Assembly: GCA_964196155.1 (NCBI GenBank)
Contig: CAXMRP010000053.1
Location: 1 to 8,212 of the forward strand
Reading direction: 5' to 3'
Source of the DNA: CAXMRP01 sp964196155
Lineage (GTDB): Bacteria > Pseudomonadota > Alphaproteobacteria > Rhizobiales > Afifellaceae
DNA length: 8,212 nt
Part shown: positions 1 through 6,670 of the stretch, in pieces
Layout of the letters: the number at the start of each line of letters is the position of its first letter
Numbering within the stretch: position 1 is the first letter of the stretch
Notes under the pieces: model-generated
What the model was told of the DNA's origin: nothing
Databases searched by the model: none
What the model saw: only the letters and a program-made list of their open reading frames with translations
Position numbers and translations under genes: made by a program

Positions 1-96
1 CGCCGCCGACTGCGCGCTGGCCAGCCCGGGTAGCCCGAGCATAGACACGGCGATGGCGAGCGCTGAAGTTGATTTTATGAAATTACGTCCCAGCAT
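1..96 (-). CDS. Exported protein, N-terminal signal peptide only (partial)
   Basis: Reading the minus strand from ATG at 96-94 gives 32 residues before the window ends. They form a clear Sec signal peptide: a basic start (MLGRNFIKS), a hydrophobic core (ALAIAVSMLGLPGLA) and an Ala-Ser-Ala|Gln cleavage site at about residue 28. A strong ribosome binding site, GGAGG, lies at plus positions 103-107, six bases upstream of the start. The mature protein is outside the window, so its family cannot be named. Its divergent position beside a sugar-acid catabolic operon, and the operator-like motif shared with that operon, suggest a periplasmic solute-binding protein of a TRAP or ABC importer. That role is inference; the signal peptide and start are seen directly. 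Confidence 0.75.
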   Translation of the reverse strand, partial: MLGRNFIKSTSALAIAVSMLGLPGLASAQSAA

Positions 97-190
97 TTCG
101 TTCCTCCCGCTTCATTTTTCTTTGTTTGGATCGCCTGAATCGGGTCAATGTCGCGGACACCGGTTCCCGAGTGCGGAGACTTCCAAATAT

Positions 191-214
191 ATGACTAGCA
201 TGTCATTATACCAG
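191..214 (-). promoter_or_regulatory. Putative promoter -10 and NanR-like operator for the divergent exported-protein gene
   Basis: The minus strand of 203-214 reads CTGGTATAATGA, which contains a perfect TATAAT (plus 205-210) pointing toward the gene at 1-96, about 110 bases away. The same 12 bases occur at 1095-1106 upstream of the enzyme operon. The motif includes GGTATA, the hexamer repeated in the known E. coli NanR operator. Next to it an inverted repeat is visible: ATGAC at 191-195 and GTCAT at 202-206, six bases apart. The best -35 at 17-base spacing is weak (AGCACA). The overlap of -10 and operator would fit repression by the neighbouring regulator. The sequence matches are direct; the function is inferred. 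Confidence 0.5.
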
Positions 215-281
215 CTGCAACGCGCTGTGCTGTGTCCTTTTTACGGAATTTAGTGGGATCGTAGTGACAATATGAGCTATT

Positions 282-1052
282 TTGGTGCCGCAAACTGTTC
301 AGGTCACTGCCGTGGGCATTGAGAACAAGCCAATTCGGCGGCGAAAACTGTCCCAGGATGTGGAGGAGCGCCTGCTTGGCATTGTCGAGCGCGGCGATCT
401 GAAACCGGGCGACAAATTGCCATCCGAGCGCGAGCTTATGGAAGCCTATGGCGTTGGGCGGCCAGCGATCCGCGAAGCCATGCAAAACCTGCAACGGATG
501 GGTCTGATCGAAATCCGCCACGGCGAGCGGCCTCGGCTCGCCAAGCCGTCAATTGATATTATTTTCGGCCAACTGGGCCGGACGGTCCGGCATATGCTTT
601 CGCATTCGGAGTCGGATCTGAAGCATCTGAAAGAGGCAAGGGCGACGTTCGAGATGGAAATGGCGCGCCTTGCCGCCACCCATCGGACTGCGCCTGATAT
701 CGCCCTACTGGAAGGCATCTTGCGCAAGCAGGGCGCCGAAGTGTCTGATCATTAACGGTTTTTGGACTATGACCGGGAATTTCATACGGCGATTGCCCGG
801 ATCACCGGCAACCCGATATTCGTGGCGCTGTGCGATGCGCTTTTCAGATGGCTGGCCAATTTCCATATCGATCTGGTCAGCCGGCCGGGGCTGGAAAACC
901 TGACGCTTGCCGAGCATCGCGCGATCCTGAGTGCGATCGAAAATGGTGATCCGGCCGCGGCGGCTGACGCCATGCGCGATCATTTGTACCGGGCCAACAG
1001 CCTTTATCATCAAAGCCATTTCCAGCCTGACAAGGCGGCGCGGTCGGCGTGA
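282..1052 (+). pseudogene. NanR-like GntR/FCD transcriptional regulator, interrupted by in-frame TAA
   Basis: The N-terminal winged helix (about residues 22-91, with PSERELMEAYGVGRPAIREA as the recognition region) and the following GERPRLAKPS segment closely resemble E. coli NanR. The C-terminal half is an FCD ligand-binding domain. The family's metal-binding set is present at D164, H168, H212 and H234, counting from TTG 282. An in-frame TAA at 753-755 (codon 158) separates the two halves. The frame does not change, and both sides read as normal protein (VSDH stop RFLDYDREFH), so the original codon was probably CAA (Gln). A product ending there keeps the DNA-binding domain but loses every metal ligand. 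The start is uncertain: TTG 282, GTG 285 or GTG 312, none with a strong ribosome binding site. It would have controlled the flanking divergent promoters, sensing a pathway sugar acid. A sequencing error is possible. Confidence 0.85.
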
Positions 1053-1077
1053 AACCATAATCTGGCGGTGCGCCAAA

Positions 1078-1112
1078 TTGCGTCGATTGCTCAACTGGTA
1101 TAATGATCAGTT
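1078..1112 (+). promoter_or_regulatory. Putative operon promoter with overlapping NanR-like operator
   Basis: A perfect -10 TATAAT lies at 1099-1104, inside the 12-base motif CTGGTATAATGA (1095-1106) that is repeated on the minus strand at 203-214. A possible -35, TTGCGT at 1078-1083, has a short 15-base spacer. The motif sits in an imperfect dyad, AACTG at 1093-1097 and CAGTT at 1108-1112. Transcription would start near 1111, leaving a leader of about 110 bases before the RuBisCO-like gene. It lies just after the regulator gene, the usual place for an operator that a local repressor uses to control its operon. I see no riboswitch-like structure in 1113-1207. Confidence 0.5.
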
Positions 1113-1207
1113 AAGAAGAGATTGAGGCCGTTGCGCCGGCAATCAACTCGGCACCCCGCTCGTCGCCCCTCTGGCGGTTCGCATTTTCGCGTTATCCGGG
1201 GGGCAGC

Positions 1208-1213
1208 AGGGAG
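1208..1213 (+). promoter_or_regulatory. Ribosome binding site placing the RuBisCO-like start at CTG 1223
   Basis: AGGGAG at 1208-1213 is a good Shine-Dalgarno sequence with a 9-base gap to CTG at 1223-1225. The reading frame after CTG (TRSRIYADYLIETALDP) looks like the normal N-terminus of the RuBisCO-like family. The frame has no ATG, GTG or TTG between the upstream stop at 1112 and GTG 1292, so the site supports CTG 1223 as the original start position. Confidence 0.6.
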
Positions 1214-1222
1214 ATTGAACCA

Positions 1223-2488
1223 CTGACCCGTTCGCGCATTTATGCCGATTACCTGATTGAAACGGCACTCGATCCGGCAGAAGCGGCCGAGGTGATGGCG
1301 GGCGAACAATCCTCCGGTACCTTTGTCGCAATCCCAGGCGAAACGCCGGAGCTTCGTGCCCGATCGGGTGCGCGGGTCGAGACGCTGGAGGCGCTGGAAT
1401 CGGTCAACCGGCCCAGTCTGCCCGGAGCGCAACCCCCGCACGGCGAAGCAAACGGCGCGTTCCAAACAGCGCGGGTCACTTTGTCCTGGCCGCTCGACAA
1501 TCTTGGGGCCTCCTTGCCGAACCTGGTGACCGCGGTTGCCGGAAACCTGTTCGAACTGTCGCAGTTTTCCGGCCTGCGCCTGCTCGATATCCATCTGCCA
1601 GACGAATTTGCCAAAGCCTATGACGGGCCAAAATTTGGTATCGCCGGCACAAGGGAACTAACGGGCGTTGAAACGGGTCCCGTGATCGGCACGATTATCA
1701 AGCCGAGCGTTGGCCTTGGTCCGCGAGAAACCGCTGAACTGGTTGCAACGCTGGCCGCCGCCGGGATCGATTTCATCAAGGATGATGAGCTCCAGTGCGA
1801 TGGCCCGCGCTGCCGGTTTGAAGACCGTGCCCGGGCGGTGATGGGTGTCATCAACGATCATGCGGAACGGACCGGCAAGACGGTGATGTTTGCCTTCAAC
1901 GTCACCGGCGATCTTGACCAGATGCGCGCCCGCCATGATCTGGTCGTGGCGCTTGGCGGCACCTGTGTCATGGCGAGCCTGAATTCGGTGGGCCTTGTCG
2001 GCATGATCGAATTGGCGCGGCACTCGCAACTGCCGATCCACGCCCACAGAAACGGTTGGGGGTCTTTGTCCCGGCATCCGCGTCTGGGCTGGTCGTACAT
2101 CGCCTGGCAGAAAATCTGGCGCCTGGCCGGCGCCGACCACATGCATGTCAACGGTCTCGATAACAAATTCTGCGAGTCCGATGACAGTGTGATGGCGTCG
2201 GCGCGCGAATGCCTGATCCCGCTTTTTAAGGAAAAGCCCTGCATTGCCATGCCGGTATTCTCGTCCGGCCAATCGGCCAAACAAGTACCGGAAACCTATG
2301 CCGACCTCGGCTCCGCTGATCTTATTTATGCAGCTGGCGGTGGCATCATGGCCCACCCCGATGGAGTGGCGGCCGGCGTTGAAAGTCTGCGCGATGCCTG
2401 GGATGCGGCGATCAGCGGTGTTTCGCTGACCGATCACGCGGCAACCCACCTGGCGCTCGCTACTGCCTTGAAAGCCTACGCAACGTGA
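1223..2488 (+). CDS. RuBisCO-like protein, OiaX/OiaT type (3-oxo-isoapionate-4-phosphate decarboxylase or transcarboxylase/hydrolase)
   Basis: This form IV RuBisCO large-subunit homolog has 421 residues from CTG 1223, a normal family length. RuBisCO landmarks are present in order. IIKPSVGLGP has the catalytic-lysine position at K160. FIKDDE has K186, D188 and E189, the carbamate and metal site, 26 residues after K160 just as K175 and K201 are spaced in RuBisCO. HAHRNGWG follows at H275-R276, then FSSGQS, then the phosphate-binding GGGIMAHPDG at 372. The loop-6 region reads NGLDNKFCE rather than the carboxylase GKLEGE, so CO2 fixation is not expected. Its neighbours, an OiaK-like kinase and an ApnO-like enzyme, point to cleavage of 3-oxo-isoapionate 4-phosphate. 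Sequence reading does not separate decarboxylase (OiaX) from transcarboxylase/hydrolase (OiaT). The start is odd: a good ribosome binding site precedes CTG, and the first standard start (GTG 1292 or ATG 1295) would remove about 23 conserved residues. The stop overlaps the next gene by four bases. Confidence 0.85.
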   Translation: MTRSRIYADYLIETALDPAEAAEVMAGEQSSGTFVAIPGETPELRARSGARVETLEALESVNRPSLPGAQPPHGEANGAFQTARVTLSWPLDNLGASLPNLVTAVAGNLFELSQFSGLRLLDIHLPDEFAKAYDGPKFGIAGTRELTGVETGPVIGTIIKPSVGLGPRETAELVATLAAAGIDFIKDDELQCDGPRCRFEDRARAVMGVINDHAERTGKTVMFAFNVTGDLDQMRARHDLVVALGGTCVMASLNSVGLVGMIELARHSQLPIHAHRNGWGSLSRHPRLGWSYIAWQKIWRLAGADHMHVNGLDNKFCESDDSVMASARECLIPLFKEKPCIAMPVFSSGQSAKQVPETYADLGSADLIYAAGGGIMAHPDGVAAGVESLRDAWDAAISGVSLTDHAATHLALATALKAYAT

Positions 2489-3888
2489 GCGCGACTGGCA
2501 AAACTGGCACAGGTTTGCCGCCAGGATTTCTGGTGTCCTGGTACGGCGATGACTTCACCGGTTCGGCAGCGGTGATGGAGGTCCTGACCTTTGCGGGCCT
2601 GCCGGCCGTGCTGTTCCTCCAGCTTCCAACACCCGATCAGCTGGCAAGGTTTGCCGGCTATCGCGCCTGCGGCATCGCCGGCACTGCCCGCTCGCGGTCG
2701 CCGCAATGGATGGACGATCATCTGCCGGCGGCATTCCGATTTCTCGCCGGCACCGGCGCGCCGATCGTCCACTACAAGATGTGCTCGACGCTGGACTCCT
2801 CGCCGATCCTCGGATCGATCGGCAAGGCCATCGATATTGCCGCGCCGATCCTCGGTTGCGACCGGGTTCCAATGCTTGTCGGCGCCCCGGCGATGAAGCG
2901 GTATCAGGCGTTCGGCAATCTTTTTGCGTCGGTCGATGGGGTCGGTTATCGCCTCGACCGCCATCCGACCATGAGCCGGCATCCCGCCACGCCGATGGAC
3001 GAGGCCGATGTGCGGCTTCACCTGTCGCGGCAGACAAAGCGGAAGATCGGACTGATCGATTTCGTGGCCATGCAAAATGGCAAGGCGCAAGACGCGATGG
3101 CCAGTGAAATCAACGAAGGATCGGAAATTATTGCCCTCGACGTTATCGACGGTATTTCACTGCAGGCTTGCGGGCAGTTGATTTGGGAAAATCGCGCTGA
3201 TGCACGGTTAGCAGTCGGCTCGCAAGGCATCGAATACGCGCTGGTCGCACACTGGCAGGCGGAAAGGTTGATTGATCCGCCGGCTGAGCCACCGGGCGCC
3301 GGCGCAGTGGACCGGATCGCAGTTGTCTCCGGTTCATGCGCGCCGGAGACCGCAAACCAGATCCAGTTTGCGGCCGATCACGGCTTTCAGCCGATCCGGG
3401 TTGATGCGACCCACGCCGCTGATCCGCAGTCATGGTCGCAGGAAATCGAGCGGACAGTAGCCACGGCATTGCGAGCGGTTGGCGAGGGGTGCGATCCGAT
3501 CCTTTATACGGCGCTCGGCCCGGATGATCCCGCCATCGCCGCCTTCAACGCCGCCGTTGCCAGTGCTGATCGGGAGCCTATCACCGAGCGCCAGCACATC
3601 TCAGAAAGGTTGGGGACCGGGCTTGGCACGATACTCGATCAGATCTTGCGCACGGCCAACATTCAGCGCTGCGTGGTCGCCGGCAGCGATACGTCCGGCC
3701 ATGCTACGCGGGCACTCGGCATCCATGCCCTGACGGCGCTGGCCTACACCGCGCCCGGCGCGTGCCTGACAAAAGCGCACAGTGATGACCCGGCCTATGG
3801 CGATCTGGAGATCGCGCTGAAGGGCGGACAGATGGGATCGCCAAACTATTTCATGGACATCAAACAGGGCGGGCGCTGCGCCAGTTAA
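2485..3888 (+). CDS. oiaK: 3-oxo-isoapionate kinase-like protein, DUF1537 / four-carbon acid sugar kinase family
   Basis: The 467-residue protein appears intact and is of normal family length. The N-terminal substrate domain carries YGDDFTGS (20-27) and HYKMCSTLDSS (from H96), the family's acidic and K-x-C-S-T-x-D-S motifs. The C-terminal nucleotide-binding domain carries GSDTSGHATRALG (from G400) and KGGQMGSPNYF (from K446). The family phosphorylates four-carbon or branched sugar acids with ATP in the cytoplasm. Its position directly after an OiaX/OiaT-type RuBisCO-like gene and before an ApnO-like gene matches OiaK, which converts 3-oxo-isoapionate to its 4-phosphate. The GTG start overlaps the previous stop (GTGA), indicating translational coupling. 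Family membership is very secure; the exact substrate is inferred from context. Confidence 0.82.
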   Translation: MSATGKTGTGLPPGFLVSWYGDDFTGSAAVMEVLTFAGLPAVLFLQLPTPDQLARFAGYRACGIAGTARSRSPQWMDDHLPAAFRFLAGTGAPIVHYKMCSTLDSSPILGSIGKAIDIAAPILGCDRVPMLVGAPAMKRYQAFGNLFASVDGVGYRLDRHPTMSRHPATPMDEADVRLHLSRQTKRKIGLIDFVAMQNGKAQDAMASEINEGSEIIALDVIDGISLQACGQLIWENRADARLAVGSQGIEYALVAHWQAERLIDPPAEPPGAGAVDRIAVVSGSCAPETANQIQFAADHGFQPIRVDATHAADPQSWSQEIERTVATALRAVGEGCDPILYTALGPDDPAIAAFNAAVASADREPITERQHISERLGTGLGTILDQILRTANIQRCVVAGSDTSGHATRALGIHALTALAYTAPGACLTKAHSDDPAYGDLEIALKGGQMGSPNYFMDIKQGGRCAS

Positions 3889-3901
3889 ACGGGAGAAAAA
3901 A

Positions 3902-4753
3902 ATGACAAAAATCGCATTGCTTGGTGCCGGCGGAAAAATGGGCGTGCGGCTTGCGACAAATCTTCAGGGCACCCGGTTTTCGGTTGATCATGTCGAAGTC
4001 GCCGAGGAAGGAAGAGACCGGCTGAAACAGGCGGTCGGTGTTGATTGAGTCGATCAGGCCGCGGCTGTGGCCGATGCCGATGTGGTGGTTCTGGCGGTGC
4101 CCGACCGGCTGATCGGCAGCATATCCAACGCCATCATAGACGACATGAAGGCCGGCGCCGCGCTGATCGTACTGGATGCGGCGGCTCCTTATGCGGGCGA
4201 ACTGCCAACACGCGCGGACGTAGCGTACTTCGTGACCCATCCCTGCCACCCGTCGATCTTCGGTTTCGAAAGCGAGCCCGAAGCCCAGCGCGATTTTTTT
4301 GGCGGCGTGCATGCCAAGCAGGCGATCGTCTGCGGGCTGATGCAGGGCAGCGACGACGATTACGACCTGTGCGAAGAGGTGGCGCGGGCCATTTATGCAC
4401 CGGTCGTGCGGGCGCACCGATGCTCGGTGGAAGACATCGCGGTTCTTGAGCCGGCCATGTCGGAGACGGTCGGGGCGACCCTGTGCCTGGCGCTTCGCGA
4501 CGCCGTTGAAGCAGCAGTCGGCCGGGGTGTTCCGCGCGCAGCGGCGATGGATTTCATGCTCGGCCATCTCAATATCGAACTGGCCATCGCCTTTGATATT
4601 TTCCCCGACGGGCAGTTTTCCGATGGCGCGCTTCACGCCATTGAACAGGCCAAGCCGCAGATATTCAGGGAAGGCTGGCTGGAGAACATCTTCGATCCGG
4701 AGGCGGTCAAAAATTCGGTGAAGGATATCTGCAACCCGCCGCAGACGGTCTGA
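3902..4753 (+). pseudogene. apnO: D-apionate oxidoisomerase-like NAD-dependent enzyme, interrupted by in-frame TGA
   Basis: The gene starts at ATG 3902 after GGGAG (3891-3895) and would encode 283 residues. The N-terminus has a Rossmann motif LLGAGGKMG (G8, G10, G14), then VVVLAVPD (61-68) and THPCHPSIF (from 112). The all-helical C-terminal domain resembles 6-phosphogluconate dehydrogenase C-terminal-like proteins. I recognise the overall pattern as ApnO, which oxidises and isomerises D-apionate to 3-oxo-isoapionate, the substrate of OiaK. A TGA at 4046-4048 (codon 49) breaks the frame in a loop after the second Rossmann strand (GVD stop VDQ). The frame is unchanged and the rest reads cleanly. 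Restart at GTG 4067 would lack the dinucleotide-binding glycines and has no good ribosome binding site, so the gene is probably dead. The original codon cannot be told; CGA, TGC, TGT, TGG or GGA would each need one change. Confidence 0.8.
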
Positions 4754-4783
4754 TTGTCCACGCACACGATATTGGAGGAAGCC

Positions 4784-5575
4784 ATGACAACATTCAGAGA
4801 ATTATTATCTTCGAAGCGGCTCAAGGTCGGCACGTATATTGGCGAATTTGCAACGCCGGGCATCGGCCAGATGCTCAAGGCGGCTGGCTGTGAATTCGCG
4901 TTTGTCGACATGGAACACAGCGGCTTTTCGTTCGAGACCATCAAGTCGCTGCTGCGCCACCTGCATGACGTTGGTATTGCGACAATCGTCCGTCCGCCAT
5001 CGCAAGAATACCACCATATCTCGCGATCCTGCGATGTCGGCGCCCAGGCGGTCATCCCGCCGATGCTGTCAACGCCAGCCGATGCCGAAGCGCTTGCCGG
5101 GATGATCAAATATCCGCCGCTTGGCACCAGGGGCGCCGCTTTCGGGATCGCCCATGACGACTATCGGCCGCAATCGGTAACGGATGCGATAGCATCATCA
5201 AACGCAAAAACCGCCTGTGTCGCTCTGATCGAAACGGCGGAAGCCATCGAAAATGCTGACAAGATCGCCGCTACCGATGGCCTCGACGGCCTGTGGCTTG
5301 GTCATCTGGACTTGAGCAATTCGCTGGGAATTCCGGGCGATTTTGACAGCGAGAAATTCAAATCCGCCGTCAAAACCGTGATGGATGCCGGCACGTCGAA
5401 CAACAAGAGCATCGGGCGGCTTGCCGGCTCCCCTACCGAGGCGGAAACGTTGTTCGGTGAGGGCTGTGACTTCATCTGCTATTCCGGCGATGTATGGCTT
5501 TATACCGGCGCATTGACGGACGGTGTCGCCGCGGTGCGTAGCCGCATTGGCGATGCTATGGCTGGGGGACAATAG
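4784..5575 (+). CDS. HpcH/HpaI-family class II (metal-dependent) 2-oxo acid aldolase
   Basis: The 263-residue protein has the family's TIM-barrel motifs: VDMEHSG (D42, E44, H45), IVRPP (R70), AVIPPM (89-94), ALIETAEAIEN (E150) and LGHLDLSNSLGIPG (D176). These line up almost position for position with the H45, R70, E149 and D175 active-site and metal residues of E. coli HpaI. The family performs reversible aldol cleavage of 2-oxo-3-deoxy or 2-oxo-4-hydroxy acids to pyruvate or a related 2-oxo acid plus an aldehyde. I chose ATG 4784 because GGAGG (4774-4778) precedes it; an in-frame TTG at 4754 has no such signal. The next gene begins three bases after its stop. The frame is intact. Its substrate in this pathway is unknown; a core D-apionate route does not obviously need it. 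Confidence 0.85.
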   Translation: MTTFRELLSSKRLKVGTYIGEFATPGIGQMLKAAGCEFAFVDMEHSGFSFETIKSLLRHLHDVGIATIVRPPSQEYHHISRSCDVGAQAVIPPMLSTPADAEALAGMIKYPPLGTRGAAFGIAHDDYRPQSVTDAIASSNAKTACVALIETAEAIENADKIAATDGLDGLWLGHLDLSNSLGIPGDFDSEKFKSAVKTVMDAGTSNNKSIGRLAGSPTEAETLFGEGCDFICYSGDVWLYTGALTDGVAAVRSRIGDAMAGGQ

Positions 5576-5578
5576 GCG

Positions 5579-6625
5579 ATGGAACGATATCGCGTGGCGC
5601 TGAGCGCTGACTTCCAGAAGTCCGATGGTTCGTCGGCCTTTCCCTCCTTCGATCTGTCGCCGCTTGATGCCGATCCGCACATTGAATGGGCCTATGTTCC
5701 GCTGGTCGATGGCCGGATACCAGCCGAGGATATGGCCGGATTTGATGCGCTGATCCTGCTTGCGGGACGGTTTGATGCGGACAGTTTGCCCGGCGATGGC
5801 CGGCTGTCGCTGGTCGCGCGGTTTGGCGTCGGCTATGACAATGTCGATGTGGCCGCTTGCAGCGCAAGCGATGTCGCGGTGGTCATCACGCCTTCGGGCG
5901 TGCGCCGGCCAGTGGCGGTTGCAATCCTCACCTTCATTCTGGCGCTGTCGGGCCGGTTGCTGATCAAGGACAGGCTGACAAGGTCCGGTCCGGACGGCTG
6001 GGCGCAGCGCGGAGCGCATATGGGTCAGGGTCTGGTCGGCCTCACCCTCGGCTCGATCGGCATTGGCAATATCGGTGCGGAAATGTTCAAGCTCGCCGCG
6101 CCGTTGGGCATGAATTTTATTGGCCACGATCCCTACACGGACCCGGCGGTTGCCGGCGACATTGACGTTGAACTGGTGCCGATCGATCAGGTTTTTCGCA
6201 ACGCTGATTTTGTCTGCATCAATTGCCCGCTTACCGACGAAACCGAGGGGCTCGTCGATGCGGACAAGATTGCCCTGATGAAGCCGACGGCCTTTCTTAT
6301 CAATACCGCCCGGGGGCCGATCGTCGATCAGGCGGCGCTGACCGATGCCCTGGCCGCCAAACGGATCGCTGGCGCAGGTCTTGATGTGTTTGCCAATGAA
6401 CCGTCCAGCGCCGACGATCCGCTGTTCAGCCTGGATAACGTCATCGTCAGCCCACACGCCATTTGCTGGACCGACCAGTGTTTTGCCGGGATTGGCGCAG
6501 CCGACATTCAGGCGGCCAAGGCGGTTCTGGCCGGCGACATCCCCGAGGGGATAGTCAATCGTGACATTACGGCGAACGAGCACTGGTTATCAAAACTGGC
6601 CGGGTATCGCGACCGCTTTGGCTGA
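5579..6625 (+). CDS. D-isomer-specific 2-hydroxyacid dehydrogenase, NAD-dependent
   Basis: The 348-residue protein has the two-domain formate/glycerate dehydrogenase fold. FGVGYDNVD belongs to the catalytic domain's substrate loop. The Rossmann motif GIGNIG is at 161-166. The catalytic triad is complete: R245 (NTARGPIVD), E274 (DVFANEP) and H293 (SPHAICW). Such enzymes interconvert 2-hydroxy and 2-oxo acids, for example glycerate/hydroxypyruvate or glycolate/glyoxylate. The start ATG 5579 is preceded by GGGGGA (5564-5569), inside the aldolase gene, so the two genes are likely coupled. If the RuBisCO-like protein is of the hydrolytic OiaT kind, glycolate would be a product and this enzyme could act on it or on glyoxylate; that is speculation. 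No lesion is seen. Confidence 0.85.
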   Translation: MERYRVALSADFQKSDGSSAFPSFDLSPLDADPHIEWAYVPLVDGRIPAEDMAGFDALILLAGRFDADSLPGDGRLSLVARFGVGYDNVDVAACSASDVAVVITPSGVRRPVAVAILTFILALSGRLLIKDRLTRSGPDGWAQRGAHMGQGLVGLTLGSIGIGNIGAEMFKLAAPLGMNFIGHDPYTDPAVAGDIDVELVPIDQVFRNADFVCINCPLTDETEGLVDADKIALMKPTAFLINTARGPIVDQAALTDALAAKRIAGAGLDVFANEPSSADDPLFSLDNVIVSPHAICWTDQCFAGIGAADIQAAKAVLAGDIPEGIVNRDITANEHWLSKLAGYRDRFG

Positions 6626-6670
6626 TCCAGGTTGGCGAACGATGCGGGAATTATTGGAAAAGGCGCGAAC

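Noticed and set aside
1063..1075. Hairpin TGGCG-GTG-CGCCA as a terminator of the regulator gene
   Set aside because: The stem is only five base pairs and no T-tract follows. It also sits just before the putative -35, so it is more likely chance or part of the promoter region.
1658..2449. Minus-strand open frame of 263 codons opposite the RuBisCO-like gene
   Set aside because: It is a shadow of a strongly conserved plus-strand gene, with no family features.
1292..2488. GTG 1292 or ATG 1295 as the true start of the RuBisCO-like gene
   Set aside because: The frame upstream (SRIYADYLIETALDPAEAAE) reads like the conserved family N-terminus, and a better-placed ribosome binding site lies before CTG 1223.
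4046..4048. TGA as a selenocysteine codon, or a general stop-codon reassignment
   Set aside because: All three stop codons interrupt genes here, while the intact genes end at normal TGA, TAA and TAG at family-typical lengths. The ApnO position is a loop, not a catalytic Cys/Sec site, and no convincing SECIS-like hairpin was seen just downstream.
3860..4765. Minus-strand open frame of 301 codons opposite apnO
   Set aside because: The plus strand encodes clear ApnO-like protein; the antisense product has no motif and no start signal.
5198..6583. Long minus-strand open frame (461 codons) opposite the aldolase and dehydrogenase genes
   Set aside because: It is antisense to two genes with complete active-site motifs, shows no recognisable domain, and is rich in Arg, His and Gln as expected for the mirror of GC-rich codons.
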